Shown here: piece after piece, positions 9,557 through 19,574 of the stretch
Numbering within the stretch: the stretch's first letter is position 1
Layout: each line of letters opens with the position of its first letter
DNA from: an uncultured Clostridia bacterium
Lineage (GTDB): Bacteria > Bacillota > Clostridia > HGM11327
DNA: 59,397 nucleotides
Reading direction: 5' to 3'
Assembly (NCBI GenBank): GCA_945918795.1
Contig: CAMEIT010000007.1
Location: 1 to 59,397, forward strand
Notes under the pieces: generated by a model
Database searches by the model: none
What the model saw: the letters and a program-made list of their open reading frames with translations, nothing else
Told to the model about the DNA's origin: nothing
Translations under genes and position numbers: made by a program

Positions 9557-9633
9557 TTTATACGAATTTTGTAAACTTAAATTCAACCTAAGTTCAACTA
9601 TTGTTGATGTTCAGTTGAATTTGGGTTTATAAT
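9557..9633. promoter_or_regulatory. Divergent promoter region with paired 11-bp-spaced boxes
   Basis: TTCAAC at 9582 and 9593 (11 bp apart) and inverted GTTGAT/GTTGAA at 9603 and 9614 (11 bp apart) form a symmetric array. Rightward -10 TATAAT is at 9628-9633 with no consensus -35. Leftward TATAAA at 9557-9562 has a TTGAAT -35 inside the array. This is consistent with control of both divergent transcripts by the neighbouring OmpR-type regulator. Confidence 0.55.
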
Positions 9634-9713
9634 AATAAAGTAAAATATGTTGTAAAATGTGTTTTTTTTACTTTTTATTTCCATTTCGGGAGCAGACAAG
9701 GAGGATTTGCAAA

Positions 9714-10295
9714 ATGAAGAACACGAAAATCGATGTAGGCGGAATAGTGGCGGGCGTAATTGAATTGCTTGTGGGCATATTGCTTTTGATAAGTCCGTTG
9801 GGCTTTACGAACGGCATAATAATTGCGGCAGGCGTTATTTTGTGTGCAGTGGGAATCAAGTTTATTGTGAACTATTTATGCATGGACGCTCTTTCGGCGG
9901 CAAAAAGCAAAGCAATGTTTAAGGGCTTGTTTTGCCTTGCTACGGGAGTATTCTGTATTCTGAAATACCGTTGGTTTGTTGCTACGTTTCCGATTCTGAC
10001 GGTGATTTACGGTGTCATCATTTTATTGAGCGGACTCGGCAAGGTACAGCTTGCCGCAGATATGATACGCATGAAGCTGAGAAAATGGTTTTTGGCGGGA
10101 ATCAGTGCGGTAATTACGATTGCGTGTTCGGTAGTCATACTCATGAATCCGTTTACTACAACAAAAATACTCTGGATATTCACGGGCGTTGCGTTGATAG
10201 TCGAAGCAGTGCTCGATATAGTCGTTGCAATATTTGACAGAGACGATAATAAGAACAATGAAAATGAAGAAGTCACAAACCAAGACAATAATTAA
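9714..10295 (+). CDS. DUF308/HdeD-like membrane protein
   Basis: A 193-aa protein with six hydrophobic helices in three pairs and a highly acidic/Asn-rich C-terminal tail (DRDDNKNNENEEVTNQ). The pattern of repeated helix pairs with small residues (VIELLVGILLLISPLGF, GVILCAVGIKF) is that of the short-repeat DUF308 family, which includes acid-resistance protein HdeD. The start is chosen at the ATG after AAGGAGG; an upstream in-frame ATG has no such site. It is divergent from the CmpB-like/two-component operon and shares its box array, so it is probably a target of that regulator. Confidence 0.8.
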   Translation: MKNTKIDVGGIVAGVIELLVGILLLISPLGFTNGIIIAAGVILCAVGIKFIVNYLCMDALSAAKSKAMFKGLFCLATGVFCILKYRWFVATFPILTVIYGVIILLSGLGKVQLAADMIRMKLRKWFLAGISAVITIACSVVILMNPFTTTKILWIFTGVALIVEAVLDIVVAIFDRDDNKNNENEEVTNQDNN

Positions 10296-10383
10296 AATAT
10301 TGAATACCGAAGTAACAAAAGATAGCTGATTGTACGGAAATAAATCAGTTTGGCGATGTAGCGCGATTGATAAACAAAAACAT

Positions 10384-10418
10384 AAAAATCCTGCCGATGT
10401 TTTGTCGGCGGGATTTTT
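10384..10418. terminator. Bidirectional terminator
   Basis: A 14-bp stem (10384-10397 with 10405-10418) flanked by A and T runs sits between the convergent DUF308 and XRE genes. Confidence 0.85.
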
Positions 10419-10433
10419 GTTTTGTGTACGGAA

Positions 10434-10748
10434 TTATTGACTGTCAACTATATTTTTCATGAGATTGAATATGGATATTTTAATATCATGAGGCAGTTCC
10501 CGGTAAATTCTTTCAAATTCTCTATAATCAATGCAGTCGTTGCCGATACTTTTTTCTTCTTCAAAAAATTCAGATAAGGTAATACCGAAAGCATTACATA
10601 TGGATTGTAATGTAACAATGGAAGGCAATGTCTCGCGGTTAAACATATTTGTAATTGTTGATTGCGGCAGACCTGCTTCAACGGAAAGGCGATAGACCGA
10701 CCAATTTCTGTTTATTCTGAGTTGGTTTATTTTTTTTAATATATCCAT
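10434..10748 (-). CDS. XRE-family transcriptional regulator
   Basis: A 104-aa protein with an N-terminal helix-turn-helix of the Cro/C1 type (residues ~8-62: NWSVYRLSVEAGLPQSTITN, then LPSIVTLQSICNAFGITLSEFF). A short helical tail of unknown role follows. The start is placed at the ATG after AAAGGAGG; the in-frame codons upstream would include that site. The gene is divergent from the zinc-ribbon/TM2 locus, and an inverted repeat lies between them, so it probably regulates that promoter and perhaps its own. Confidence 0.88.
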   Translation of the reverse strand: MDILKKINQLRINRNWSVYRLSVEAGLPQSTITNMFNRETLPSIVTLQSICNAFGITLSEFFEEEKSIGNDCIDYREFERIYRELPHDIKISIFNLMKNIVDSQ

Positions 10749-10806
10749 AGGCCTAAACCCTCCTTTTGTATTTATTATAATACACATCTGTAAAATATTA
10801 TTTACC

Positions 10807-10843
10807 CAAATGTATTGACAATACTATACATTTGTAGTATAAT
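10807..10843 (+). promoter_or_regulatory. Consensus promoter with overlapping inverted-repeat operator
   Basis: TTGACA (10815-10820), 17 bp, TATAAT (10838-10843). Arms CAAATGTAT (10807-10815) and ATACATTTG (10826-10834) form a perfect inverted repeat that covers the -35 and spacer. The adjacent divergent XRE regulator is the obvious candidate repressor. Confidence 0.7.
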
Positions 10844-10897
10844 AATGCTGAAATATGATTCAATTTATCATATTTCGGATAAGGAGGAGAGATTTTA

Positions 10898-11308
10898 ATG
10901 GAAAACAATCAGGAAACAGTAAATGCTCAGCCCACGGCGACTAAATTTTGCAGAGAATGCGGCTAAAAGATTGCTGCAAAGGCTGAAATTTGTCCCAAAT
11001 GCGGATGTAGAGTTGAGGCGGCTTCTGCTACGGCAATACCGCAGATTGTAATCAATAACAGCAATGAAAATTCGAATCAGAATCAAAACGTGAATCAAAT
11101 GGCTACTATGATTGGAATAAGGCAAAGAAATAAATGGGTTGCATTTTTCTTATGCTTGTTTTTGGGATTTTTGGGAGCACACAAATTCTACGAAGGCAAG
11201 GCGGGTTTGGGAATTCTATACATTCTTACAATCGGCTTGTTTGGCATAGGCGTTTTTATCGATTTAATTGTGATTTTGTGTAAACCCAATCCGTATTATG
11301 TAAAATAA
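10898..11308 (+). pseudogene. Zinc-ribbon + TM2-domain protein interrupted by an in-frame TAA
   Basis: The reading frame starts after AAGGAGGAGA and encodes 22 codons ending in KFCRECG. A TAA follows at 10964-10966, and the same frame then continues to 11308 with AEICPKCG, an Asn/Gln-rich linker and a TM2 domain ([21 protein letters not shown]...[14 protein letters not shown]). CxxC-x(n)-CxxC followed by TM2 is a familiar architecture, so the stop clearly splits one gene. An ATG at 11090-11099 could still start a TM2-only product, but it lacks a strong ribosome binding site. The consensus promoter and XRE operator upstream are intact. The break could be a recent mutation, strain-specific, or a sequencing error. 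Confidence 0.8.
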
Positions 11309-11324
11309 AAGAAGATAATGAGAT

Positions 11325-11732
11325 ATGAAAAGTATGTTTGAAAATAATGAGTTTTTTACCGATGTAAAGAATAACCCACATAATGTAAAGGTTGAAGTGA
11401 AAGCACCTAAAGCGGAAAGCAATATTTTGTTTGGGCTTATTTCGATTATCAGTTCTGTAATTGATTTTTGCATTATGTTCGGCGGATATTTTGTTTTAAA
11501 CTTTGCAACCGAAATTACCGAACGCCCACTTCATAATGTCAAGCTAATGGTTTATACGGCAATCATTGTATTTTCATTATCAGCCATAATTTTTGGAATA
11601 ATCGGAATTGCCGATTTTTTTAAAAAGAAAAAATCAAGTACATCAATGACCGTGAGTACCGTAATTTCGATTTTGGGACTTATATTGGGTGCCGTAACGG
11701 TTATTATGAGTTTTGTGTTCTTTTTTAATTAA
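11325..11732 (+). CDS. Small three-helix membrane protein, hypothetical
   Basis: A 135-aa protein. A ~35-residue soluble N-terminus is followed by three hydrophobic helices (about 30-55, 72-93 and 107-134), with a KKKKSS cytoplasmic loop between the last two. The pattern resembles DUF4190-type proteins, which often accompany zinc-ribbon/TM2 proteins, but I cannot assign a function. It lies 16 bp after the TM2 frame and is probably cotranscribed with it. The ribosome binding site is weak (GATAATGAG). A terminator follows at 11743. Confidence 0.65.
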   Translation: MKSMFENNEFFTDVKNNPHNVKVEVKAPKAESNILFGLISIISSVIDFCIMFGGYFVLNFATEITERPLHNVKLMVYTAIIVFSLSAIIFGIIGIADFFKKKKSSTSMTVSTVISILGLILGAVTVIMSFVFFFN

Positions 11733-11742
11733 TAAAGCTTAG

Positions 11743-11778
11743 ACAGTCTCGCTTTTTATGGGTGAGGCTGTTTTTTTA
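11743..11778 (+). terminator. Intrinsic terminator of the TM2-locus operon
   Basis: Stem ACAGTCTCGC / GTGAGGCTGT followed by seven T residues, 10 bp after the preceding stop. Confidence 0.75.
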
Positions 11779-11783
11779 TGTTA

Positions 11784-11890
11784 ATGACCGAGGATGATAC
11801 CGTACAGAGACTGCTGAGGTCAATGCAACCGTGCGAGTCACAATAATAAATGCGCGGGAGAATAAATCGCCGCAAGCTGAATATAATTGA
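11784..11890 (+). pseudogene. Possible C-terminal relic of a lost gene
   Basis: Allowing for one missing base near 11803, the stretch reads like a normal protein C-terminus (TETAEVNATVRVTIINAREN ..., stop at 11888-11890). A terminator-like hairpin follows at once (11891-11920). No start or upstream part remains. I do not recognise the family. The remaining sequence from 11921 to 12121 shows no convincing gene, only a loose TTCACTATT / AATAGTGAA inverted repeat. Confidence 0.25.
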
Positions 11891-11922
11891 AAAGACAGAT
11901 TTCCATTGAAACCTGTCTTTTA
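11891..11922 (+). terminator. Terminator-like hairpin after the relic
   Basis: AAAGACAGATTT pairs with AAACCTGTCTTT with one mismatch, followed by TTAT. Confidence 0.5.
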
Positions 11923-12121
11923 TGTCTTATGGCAATAAAAAGATATTTTGCGTTTGGGGTTTATGACTTTGAACCTGCACAATCACGTAATAAATGATTG
12001 GGATTTCGTTTTTGGGTGGCAAATCCGAACCCTCACTTTCTTCCGAGCGCTTTTCACTATTACTTATTACCTGCCAAAAGCCCGAATGTGCGGACAAGTG
12101 AATAGTGAAGCTGTAAAAAGT

Positions 12122-12155
12122 AAAAATCCCGAATACTTGTGTATTCGGGATTTTT
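12122..12155. terminator. Bidirectional terminator of tRNA-Arg
   Basis: A 15-bp perfect stem with loop TTGT, flanked by A5 and T5, lies immediately 3-prime of the tRNA on the minus strand. Confidence 0.85.
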
Positions 12156-12230
12156 GGTACGCCCAAAGGGATTCGAACCCCCGGTCTTTCGGTTCGTAGC
12201 CGAACGCTTTATCCGCTAAGCTATGGGCGC
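12155..12230 (-). tRNA. tRNA-Arg (anticodon ACG)
   Basis: On the minus strand a 76-nt cloverleaf begins GCGCCCA and ends TGGGCGT-A-CCA, so the CCA is encoded. The D-stem region reads TAGCTTAGCGGATA. The anticodon stem TTCGG/CCGAA encloses loop CTACGAA, giving anticodon ACG, which is read as ICG after deamination. The T-loop GGTTCGAATCC is present. It is followed directly by the 12122-12155 terminator. Confidence 0.95.
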
Positions 12231-12356
12231 TCATGTTCAAATTGCAAGTAATATGATACTATATATTGTCGATTTTGTCAAGTGTTTTTTTTAATTTTTG
12301 CCGGGCTGTTTTCAACTTGCCCCACATTCATCCGGAAATTGACCGTTATAAAATAC

Positions 12357-12385
12357 TTGCAAATATACACTAAAAGTGATATAAT
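12357..12385 (+). promoter_or_regulatory. Promoter of the ATP synthase operon
   Basis: TTGCAA (12357-12362), 17 bp, TATAAT (12380-12385), about 68 bp upstream of the first gene. Confidence 0.6.
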
Positions 12386-12452
12386 TGAAAATAAAACTTC
12401 AAATAATCCGACATCTCAAAATCCGCATATTAAACGGGAGGATACAGAATAT

Positions 12453-12875
12453 ATGATGAAAATTGACGCAACGGTACGACGTGAAAGCATTTATGTGGCA
12501 GGCTGGATAGTTTTGCTCAGCGTATTGATGCAGGCTGTATTCATTATAATCGGTAAATGGGATTATACGGTGCTTTGCGGCAATTTGCTCGGAGGCGCTG
12601 CTTCATTTGCAAATTTTCTTCTTCTGGGCATAACAGTGCAGAAGGCAGTTGCAATGGAAGAAAAGCAGGCGGCAAATGCAATGAAGCTTTCACAGACGCT
12701 CAGACTGCTTATGATTTTTATTGCGGCAGTCCTCGGTGCCGTGCTTGAGTGCTTCAATATATGGGCAACAATTATTCCGATATTCTTTGTGCGCATTGCA
12801 ATTGCATTCAGACCGCTTTTCGGCAAAAAGGATTCGGAAAACAAACCCGACTCTGAAGATAAATCGGATTCATGA
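12453..12875 (+). CDS. atpI: AtpI-like ATP synthase subunit I
   Basis: A 140-aa protein with four predicted transmembrane helices and a hydrophilic, acidic tail (KKDSENKPDSEDKSDS). The spacing GKWDYTVLCGNLLGGAASFANFLLLG is typical of AtpI/UncI, which helps assemble the c-ring in the membrane. The start follows GGGAGGA and is a double ATG; either could be used. It is the first gene of the ATP synthase operon, and a 125-bp gap separates it from atpB. Confidence 0.75.
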   Translation: MMKIDATVRRESIYVAGWIVLLSVLMQAVFIIIGKWDYTVLCGNLLGGAASFANFLLLGITVQKAVAMEEKQAANAMKLSQTLRLLMIFIAAVLGAVLECFNIWATIIPIFFVRIAIAFRPLFGKKDSENKPDSEDKSDS

Positions 12876-13000
12876 TGTTTGTCCGGCACACGGTATATAA
12901 AAATATGTGTGTGTCGGCATTGAAACGGACAAGCTCGCCCGAAACATTGCGGTCGCGAGAGCGTTTCATTGAAATATTGTTGTAACGGAGACTTGATTGT

Positions 13001-13894
13001 ATGAAAAAAAGCAATAACAAACGCTTTTTGGCGGTTGATATTCTACTTCTTATTCTGACGGTGCTGCCTATTGTGTTTGCGATAGTGCTCAAGGTGCTGA
13101 CGGAGCCGCCAGCAGACGGAATACAGATAACGGGCGCGCGCATTTTCTTTACGGTGCATATGCCTGTTCAGGATTGGTATATAACGGAAGCCCAGATCAA
13201 TTCGTGGCTTGTTATAATATCGGTATTTTTCCTGTGCCTTTACATGACTCACGGCATAAAACAGAAGCCCAACAGCAAAAGACAGCACATTGCGGAATGG
13301 GCTGTTGAGAAAACGGAATCACTCGTAAAGGAAAACATGGGTGAGTATTTTGCGGGCTTTGCTCCGTTTATTGCGGCTGTCATATTGCTTTCGGCATTTT
13401 CGAGCTTACTTTCGTTGTGCGGACTTTTCCCGCCGACATCCGACCTCAATATAGTCGGGGGCTGGGCTGTGCTCGTGTTTGTTCTTATTACATATTATAC
13501 GTGCAAATGCGGTCCGCTTCATTACCTTAAGAGCTTTGCAGAGCCTGTGCCGCTCCTTGCACCGCTCAACATTATAAGCGAGGTGGCAACTCCGCTTTCA
13601 ATGGCTTTCCGTCATTACGGAAACATTCTTTCGGGTACTGTTATTTCAGTGCTTGTAGGGGCAGGCTTGCAGGGGCTTTCATCTCTTGTGCTCGGCTGGC
13701 TCCCGGGAGTGCTCGGTGATATACCTTTCCTTCGGATTGGTTTACCTGCCGTTTTATCTGTTTACTTTGACGTATTCAGCGGCTGCTTGCAGGCTTACAT
13801 ATTTGCAATGCTCACAATGCTTTACGTTTCGAACGGATTCCCGGCTGATGATTATGAAAAACGTAAATTGCGCAAAAATACAAAACACGCGTAA
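13001..13894 (+). CDS. atpB: F0F1 ATP synthase subunit a
   Basis: A 297-aa integral membrane subunit forming the ion half-channels against the c-ring. The essential arginine is R204 in PLSMAFRHYGNILSG, and the last helices (DVFSGCLQAYIFAMLTMLYV) are typical of subunit a. An amphipathic stretch (IAEWAVEKTESLVKENMG) precedes the conserved helix bundle. It is followed 42 bp later by atpE. A CGGAGA site precedes the ATG. Confidence 0.93.
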   Translation: MKKSNNKRFLAVDILLLILTVLPIVFAIVLKVLTEPPADGIQITGARIFFTVHMPVQDWYITEAQINSWLVIISVFFLCLYMTHGIKQKPNSKRQHIAEWAVEKTESLVKENMGEYFAGFAPFIAAVILLSAFSSLLSLCGLFPPTSDLNIVGGWAVLVFVLITYYTCKCGPLHYLKSFAEPVPLLAPLNIISEVATPLSMAFRHYGNILSGTVISVLVGAGLQGLSSLVLGWLPGVLGDIPFLRIGLPAVLSVYFDVFSGCLQAYIFAMLTMLYVSNGFPADDYEKRKLRKNTKHA

Positions 13895-13918
13895 ATTATC
13901 AAAATATATATATATTAA

Positions 13919-14221
<303 letters not shown>

Positions 14222-14282
14222 AATACGCACGAATGTATTTATATGCTTTGGCTTTTTGCCTAAGCATCAGATGAGATGCGAT

Positions 14283-14332
14283 AGCCGAATTATTCGGCTT
14301 TGAAGAAAGGACAGCCTCCCCAAAACGGAGGC
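14283..14332 (+). other. Two hairpins in the atpE-atpF spacer
   Basis: AGCCGAA/TTCGGCT (14283-14299) and GCCTCC/GGAGGC (14314-14332) lie in the 122-nt gap. The second hairpin ends immediately before the AGGTGA ribosome binding site of atpF. Neither has a T tail. They may set RNA stability or translation so that c is made in excess of b. Confidence 0.5.
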
Positions 14333-14343
14333 AGGTGATTTAT

Positions 14344-14859
14344 ATGCAGACATTGGAAATCATATCCGTCAATATCTGGAATATGCTGATTTCCCTGTGC
14401 AATCTGCTGCTGCTTTTTCTTATACTGAAGAAATTTTTGTATAAGCCTATAAATAAGGTTCTCAGTGAGCGCCGCGCGGCAATAGACGAACAGTATACAG
14501 CCGCCGAGGAGGCTGAGCGAAAGGCACTCGAATCCAAAGAAAAATGGGATCAGAAAATGCTCTCTGCCGACGAAGAGGCCGATTCTATAATGAAGAACGC
14601 AGTCGTAAGCGCACAACGCAGAAGCGATAAGATCGTTGAAGAGGCAAAGGAAAAGGCCGATGACATGATCCGTCAGGCGGAATCCGAAGCACGGCTTGAA
14701 ATGAAAAAGGCGCAGGCAGGGATAAAGAAAGAAATCGTGAATGTTTCTGCGGCACTTACGGAGAAAATGCTTAACCGCGAAATTAACGGCGAAGACCACA
14801 GAGAGCTTATCGACTCTTTTATAAACGAAATAGGTGAAGACGATGACGCAGATGAGTAA
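14344..14859 (+). CDS. atpF: F0F1 ATP synthase subunit b
   Basis: A 171-aa subunit with one N-terminal transmembrane helix (about residues 8-28) and a long charged coiled coil (RAAIDEQYTAAEEAERKALE onward), forming the peripheral stalk that connects F0 to the delta subunit. The start is set at the ATG five bases after AGGTGA; an upstream GTG at 14335 lies inside that site. The end overlaps atpH by 17 nt. Confidence 0.9.
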   Translation: MQTLEIISVNIWNMLISLCNLLLLFLILKKFLYKPINKVLSERRAAIDEQYTAAEEAERKALESKEKWDQKMLSADEEADSIMKNAVVSAQRRSDKIVEEAKEKADDMIRQAESEARLEMKKAQAGIKKEIVNVSAALTEKMLNREINGEDHRELIDSFINEIGEDDDADE

Positions 14860-15373
14860 GGAATACGCAACAGCGCTGTTTCAGCTTGCGGCGGAAAATC
14901 ATACGGAATCTCAGATTTTAGAGGCGCTTAAAACGGTATCCGGCGTATTAAAGGAAAATCCGGATTATGTTGATTTTTTGTCATCGCCGGGAATATCCAA
15001 GAATGAACGTCTTGATTCCGTAAAAGCCGCTTTTGAGGGCAGGATTCCGGAATATGTGCTGTCATTTGTACAGCTTCTGTGCGAACGCTCGCGCGTGAGA
15101 GCGTTTGACGACTGCTTGAATGAATATGAGCAGTTGTATAATGCTTCAAAGCAAATATCAGAGGCTTATGTGACAAGCGCTGTGGAGCTTACCGATGACG
15201 AAAAGAAAAAGCTGAAGCTTAAGCTGGAAAAAATGAGCGGAAAATCCCTTATTCTTAAATGCGCTGTGGATAAGTCCGTTTTGGGCGGAGTAATAGTAAA
15301 AATGGACGGGAAGATTATGGACGGAAGTCTTAAACACCGTCTCGAGGAAGTAAAGGAAGTGATCGGCGAATGA
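14843..15373 (+). CDS. atpH: F0F1 ATP synthase subunit delta
   Basis: A 176-aa OSCP/delta subunit linking the b stalk to the top of F1. The N-terminal helical domain begins [12 protein letters not shown] and the C-terminal part contains [23 protein letters not shown], the family's signature region. An AGGTGA site lies five bases before the ATG at 14843; a later ATG at 14852 is an alternative start. It overlaps atpF at its start and atpA by 4 nt at its end. Confidence 0.92.
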   Translation: MTQMSKEYATALFQLAAENHTESQILEALKTVSGVLKENPDYVDFLSSPGISKNERLDSVKAAFEGRIPEYVLSFVQLLCERSRVRAFDDCLNEYEQLYNASKQISEAYVTSAVELTDDEKKKLKLKLEKMSGKSLILKCAVDKSVLGGVIVKMDGKIMDGSLKHRLEEVKEVIGE

Positions 15374-16863
15374 ACACAAGACCTGATGAAATCAGCAGTA
15401 TTATAAAAGAGCAGATAAAAAATTATAAATCAAGGATAGAAATGCAGGAAACGGGCACCGTTATTCTCGTAGGCGACGGTATTGCAAGAGTATACGGACT
15501 TCGTGAATGTATGGCAAGCGAGCTTCTGGAATTTGATGACGGAAGCTTCGGCATGGCGCAGAATCTTGAGGACGAGATTGTTTCGGTAGCTATATTGTCG
15601 GACAAAAATGATATAAGAGAGGGCACGACCGTTCGCAGGACAGGCAAGGTAGTATCAGTGCCTGTCGGTGAGGAGCTGCTCGGCAGAGTAGTTGACGCTC
15701 TCGGAAATCCGATAGACGGCAAAGGCCCCATATATTGTACCGAGACGCGCCCGATTGAGTCGGAAGCGCCCGGAATAATAGAAAGAAAAAGCGTATCTGT
15801 TCCGCTTCAGACGGGCATAAAGGCAATCGACAGTATGATACCTATCGGACGCGGTCAGCGTGAGCTTATAATAGGCGACCGTCAGACGGGTAAGACGGAG
15901 ATTGCAATTGATACGATTATTAATCAAAAAAACAGCGACGTTCTTTGTATTTATGTTGCGATAGGACAAAAGAGTACATCGGTAGTTCAGCTTGCAAACG
16001 AGCTTTCAAGAGCGGGCGCAATGGAATATACGATAATTGTTTCGGCTTCGGCATCGGAAAGCGCTCCGTTGCAGTATATAGCTCCGTATTCGGGCTGTGC
16101 CATGGCTGAATATTTCAGAGCTAAGGGCAAGGATGTTCTCATAGTATATGACGACCTTTCAAAGCACGCGGTAGCATACAGAGCACTTTCGCTTTTGATT
16201 CGCCGTCCTCCGGGCAGAGAAGCATATCCGGGAGACGTATTCTATCTTCACTCAAGACTGCTTGAACGTGCGGCGTGCGTTGCACCGGAATACGGCGGCG
16301 GCTCCATAACGGCTCTGCCTATAATCGAAACACAGGCAGGCGACGTTTCGGCATATATCCCGACGAATGTAATATCGATTACAGACGGACAGATATTCCT
16401 TGAAACAGAACTTTTCCACGCAGGAATAATGCCTGCCATAAACCCGGGTATTTCTGTCAGCCGTGTAGGCGGCTCGGCTCAGCTCAAGGGCATGAAAAAG
16501 GTTTCGGGCGAGCTCAAGCTTTTGTACTCGCAGTACAGAGAATTGCAGTCGTTTGCTCAGTTCGGAAGCGATCTTGACGCAGATACAAAGGCACGTCTCG
16601 CACTCGGAGAAAGAATAGTGGAGGTTCTCAAGCAGAAGCGCAATTCGCCTGTAAGAGTAGGCTGTCAGGTGGCTATTGTTTATGCCGTTATAAACGGTTA
16701 TCTCAACGATATTCCTGTAAAAAAGGTAAACGAATACGAGCAGCTGCTTTTTGACAAGCTTGAAAATGAAAAACAAGATCTCCTGGAAAGAATAGAACAG
16801 GGATTTTTCGATGAATGCGATATTGAAGAGCTTAAATCGGCTTTGAATGAAATGCAGAGGTGA
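15370..16863 (+). CDS. atpA: F0F1 ATP synthase subunit alpha
   Basis: A 497-aa non-catalytic nucleotide-binding subunit of the F1 hexamer. The N-terminal beta-barrel contains [11 protein letters not shown]. The Walker A motif is GDRQTGKT (about 169-176), and the alpha signature is [17 protein letters not shown]. The length is normal. The start overlaps the end of atpH (ATGA), indicating coupled translation. Confidence 0.97.
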   Translation: MNTRPDEISSIIKEQIKNYKSRIEMQETGTVILVGDGIARVYGLRECMASELLEFDDGSFGMAQNLEDEIVSVAILSDKNDIREGTTVRRTGKVVSVPVGEELLGRVVDALGNPIDGKGPIYCTETRPIESEAPGIIERKSVSVPLQTGIKAIDSMIPIGRGQRELIIGDRQTGKTEIAIDTIINQKNSDVLCIYVAIGQKSTSVVQLANELSRAGAMEYTIIVSASASESAPLQYIAPYSGCAMAEYFRAKGKDVLIVYDDLSKHAVAYRALSLLIRRPPGREAYPGDVFYLHSRLLERAACVAPEYGGGSITALPIIETQAGDVSAYIPTNVISITDGQIFLETELFHAGIMPAINPGISVSRVGGSAQLKGMKKVSGELKLLYSQYRELQSFAQFGSDLDADTKARLALGERIVEVLKQKRNSPVRVGCQVAIVYAVINGYLNDIPVKKVNEYEQLLFDKLENEKQDLLERIEQGFFDECDIEELKSALNEMQR

Positions 16864-16869
16864 TAAACG

Positions 16870-17673
16870 TTGGGCGCAGATACAAAAAGTCTCCGCAACC
16901 GAATCAAAAGCGTAGATTCCACACTGCATCTTACAAAGGCAATGGGGCTTGTGGCGTCCTCCAAAATACGCCGCGCGGCAGATATGATGAATAAAGGCCG
17001 CGAATACGCCGAAGCTGTAAGGAATGCCGTGGCACTGCTTGTGGCTTGTCCCGAATGCACAAAAAGCCCTTTTATGCAGAAAAGAGCCGGCTCAAGAACA
17101 AGAATAATTGTAATAGCCGGCGACAGAGGTCTTGCGGGCGGATATAATGCAAACGTATTCCGCATGGCAAAGAATTATCCGGATGCCGAATTTATTGCAA
17201 TAGGCAAGCGTGCCTGTGACAGATATTCCGACAACACAGTATCTTCGGAGCATTTTTCGTATTCGGATGCCATTGATATGTCTCGCGGACTGTGCGCTGA
17301 TTTTGCAGAGGGCAAATTTGACAGACTCGGTATTATCAGCACAAAATATGTTTCGGTTTTGAACCAGGAAGCTCAGATTGAGTGGGTGCTTCCGCTTGAA
17401 AGGTCTGAGGAGAAGAAAACGCAAAGTGTTCTTTTTGAACCGGACGAGCTTTTCATTCTCAACGAGGCTGTACCCGAATATGTTGCAGGTATAATAATTG
17501 CGGCTGTAAGAGAAAGCTTTGCCTGCGAGGTCGCGGCAAGAAGAACGGCTATGGATTCTGCCGGCAAGAATGCACAGCAGATGATAGACGATCTGCAGCT
17601 TGCATATAACAGAGCGCGTCAGGGCGCTATTACTCAGGAAATTACTGAAATTGTCGCGGGAAGCGGTAGCTGA
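16870..17673 (+). CDS. atpG: F0F1 ATP synthase subunit gamma
   Basis: A 267-aa central-shaft subunit. The N-terminal helix (LRNRIKSVDSTLHLTKAMGLVASSKIRRA) and C-terminal helix (RRTAMDSAGKNAQQMIDDL, then YNRARQGAITQEITEIVAG) form the coiled coil that rotates inside the alpha/beta ring. The start codon is TTG, chosen because it lies six bases after AGGTGA and no ATG is available at that end. It follows atpA by 6 bp. Confidence 0.95.
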   Translation: MGADTKSLRNRIKSVDSTLHLTKAMGLVASSKIRRAADMMNKGREYAEAVRNAVALLVACPECTKSPFMQKRAGSRTRIIVIAGDRGLAGGYNANVFRMAKNYPDAEFIAIGKRACDRYSDNTVSSEHFSYSDAIDMSRGLCADFAEGKFDRLGIISTKYVSVLNQEAQIEWVLPLERSEEKKTQSVLFEPDELFILNEAVPEYVAGIIIAAVRESFACEVAARRTAMDSAGKNAQQMIDDLQLAYNRARQGAITQEITEIVAGSGS

Positions 17674-17691
17674 TGTTTTCGCGGCACATAA

Positions 17692-19376
<1,685 letters not shown>

Positions 19377-19574
19377 TACGTGTGATATTTATTTGACAAA
19401 TCACAGCCGTACATCGTGTTTTTGTGCGGCTTATGCCTTAAGACGCTATTTTATTCAAAAAGGAGGAAATCTTTGCTCAACGGATGTGCTTGATGATTAT
19501 TCAAGGCACATATTCAGGTTGAAAAATGATATTCATATTTTCTTGGTTGTCGTTGGGGGACACAAAGATGAAGC
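19377..19574 (+). other. Spacer with hairpin and orphan ribosome binding site
   Basis: AGCCGTACA / TGTGCGGCT form a hairpin at about 19406-19432. A strong AAAAAGGAGG at 19459 precedes a TTG-started frame of only six codons (stop by 19492). No promoter of good quality was seen. It may be a leader or a degraded gene start. Confidence 0.35.

Noticed and set aside
10898..10966. TAA read as a recoded codon
   Set aside because: TAA ends several intact genes in the window, and no recoding signal is evident; a mutation or error is simpler.
11948..12199. 83-codon frame running into the tRNA-Arg gene
   Set aside because: It covers the bidirectional terminator and the tRNA; it is noncoding.
16252..16929. 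225-codon minus-strand frame across atpA
   Set aside because: Antisense shadow of a conserved ATP synthase gene; composition is Cys/Tyr/Arg-rich and unlike a real protein.
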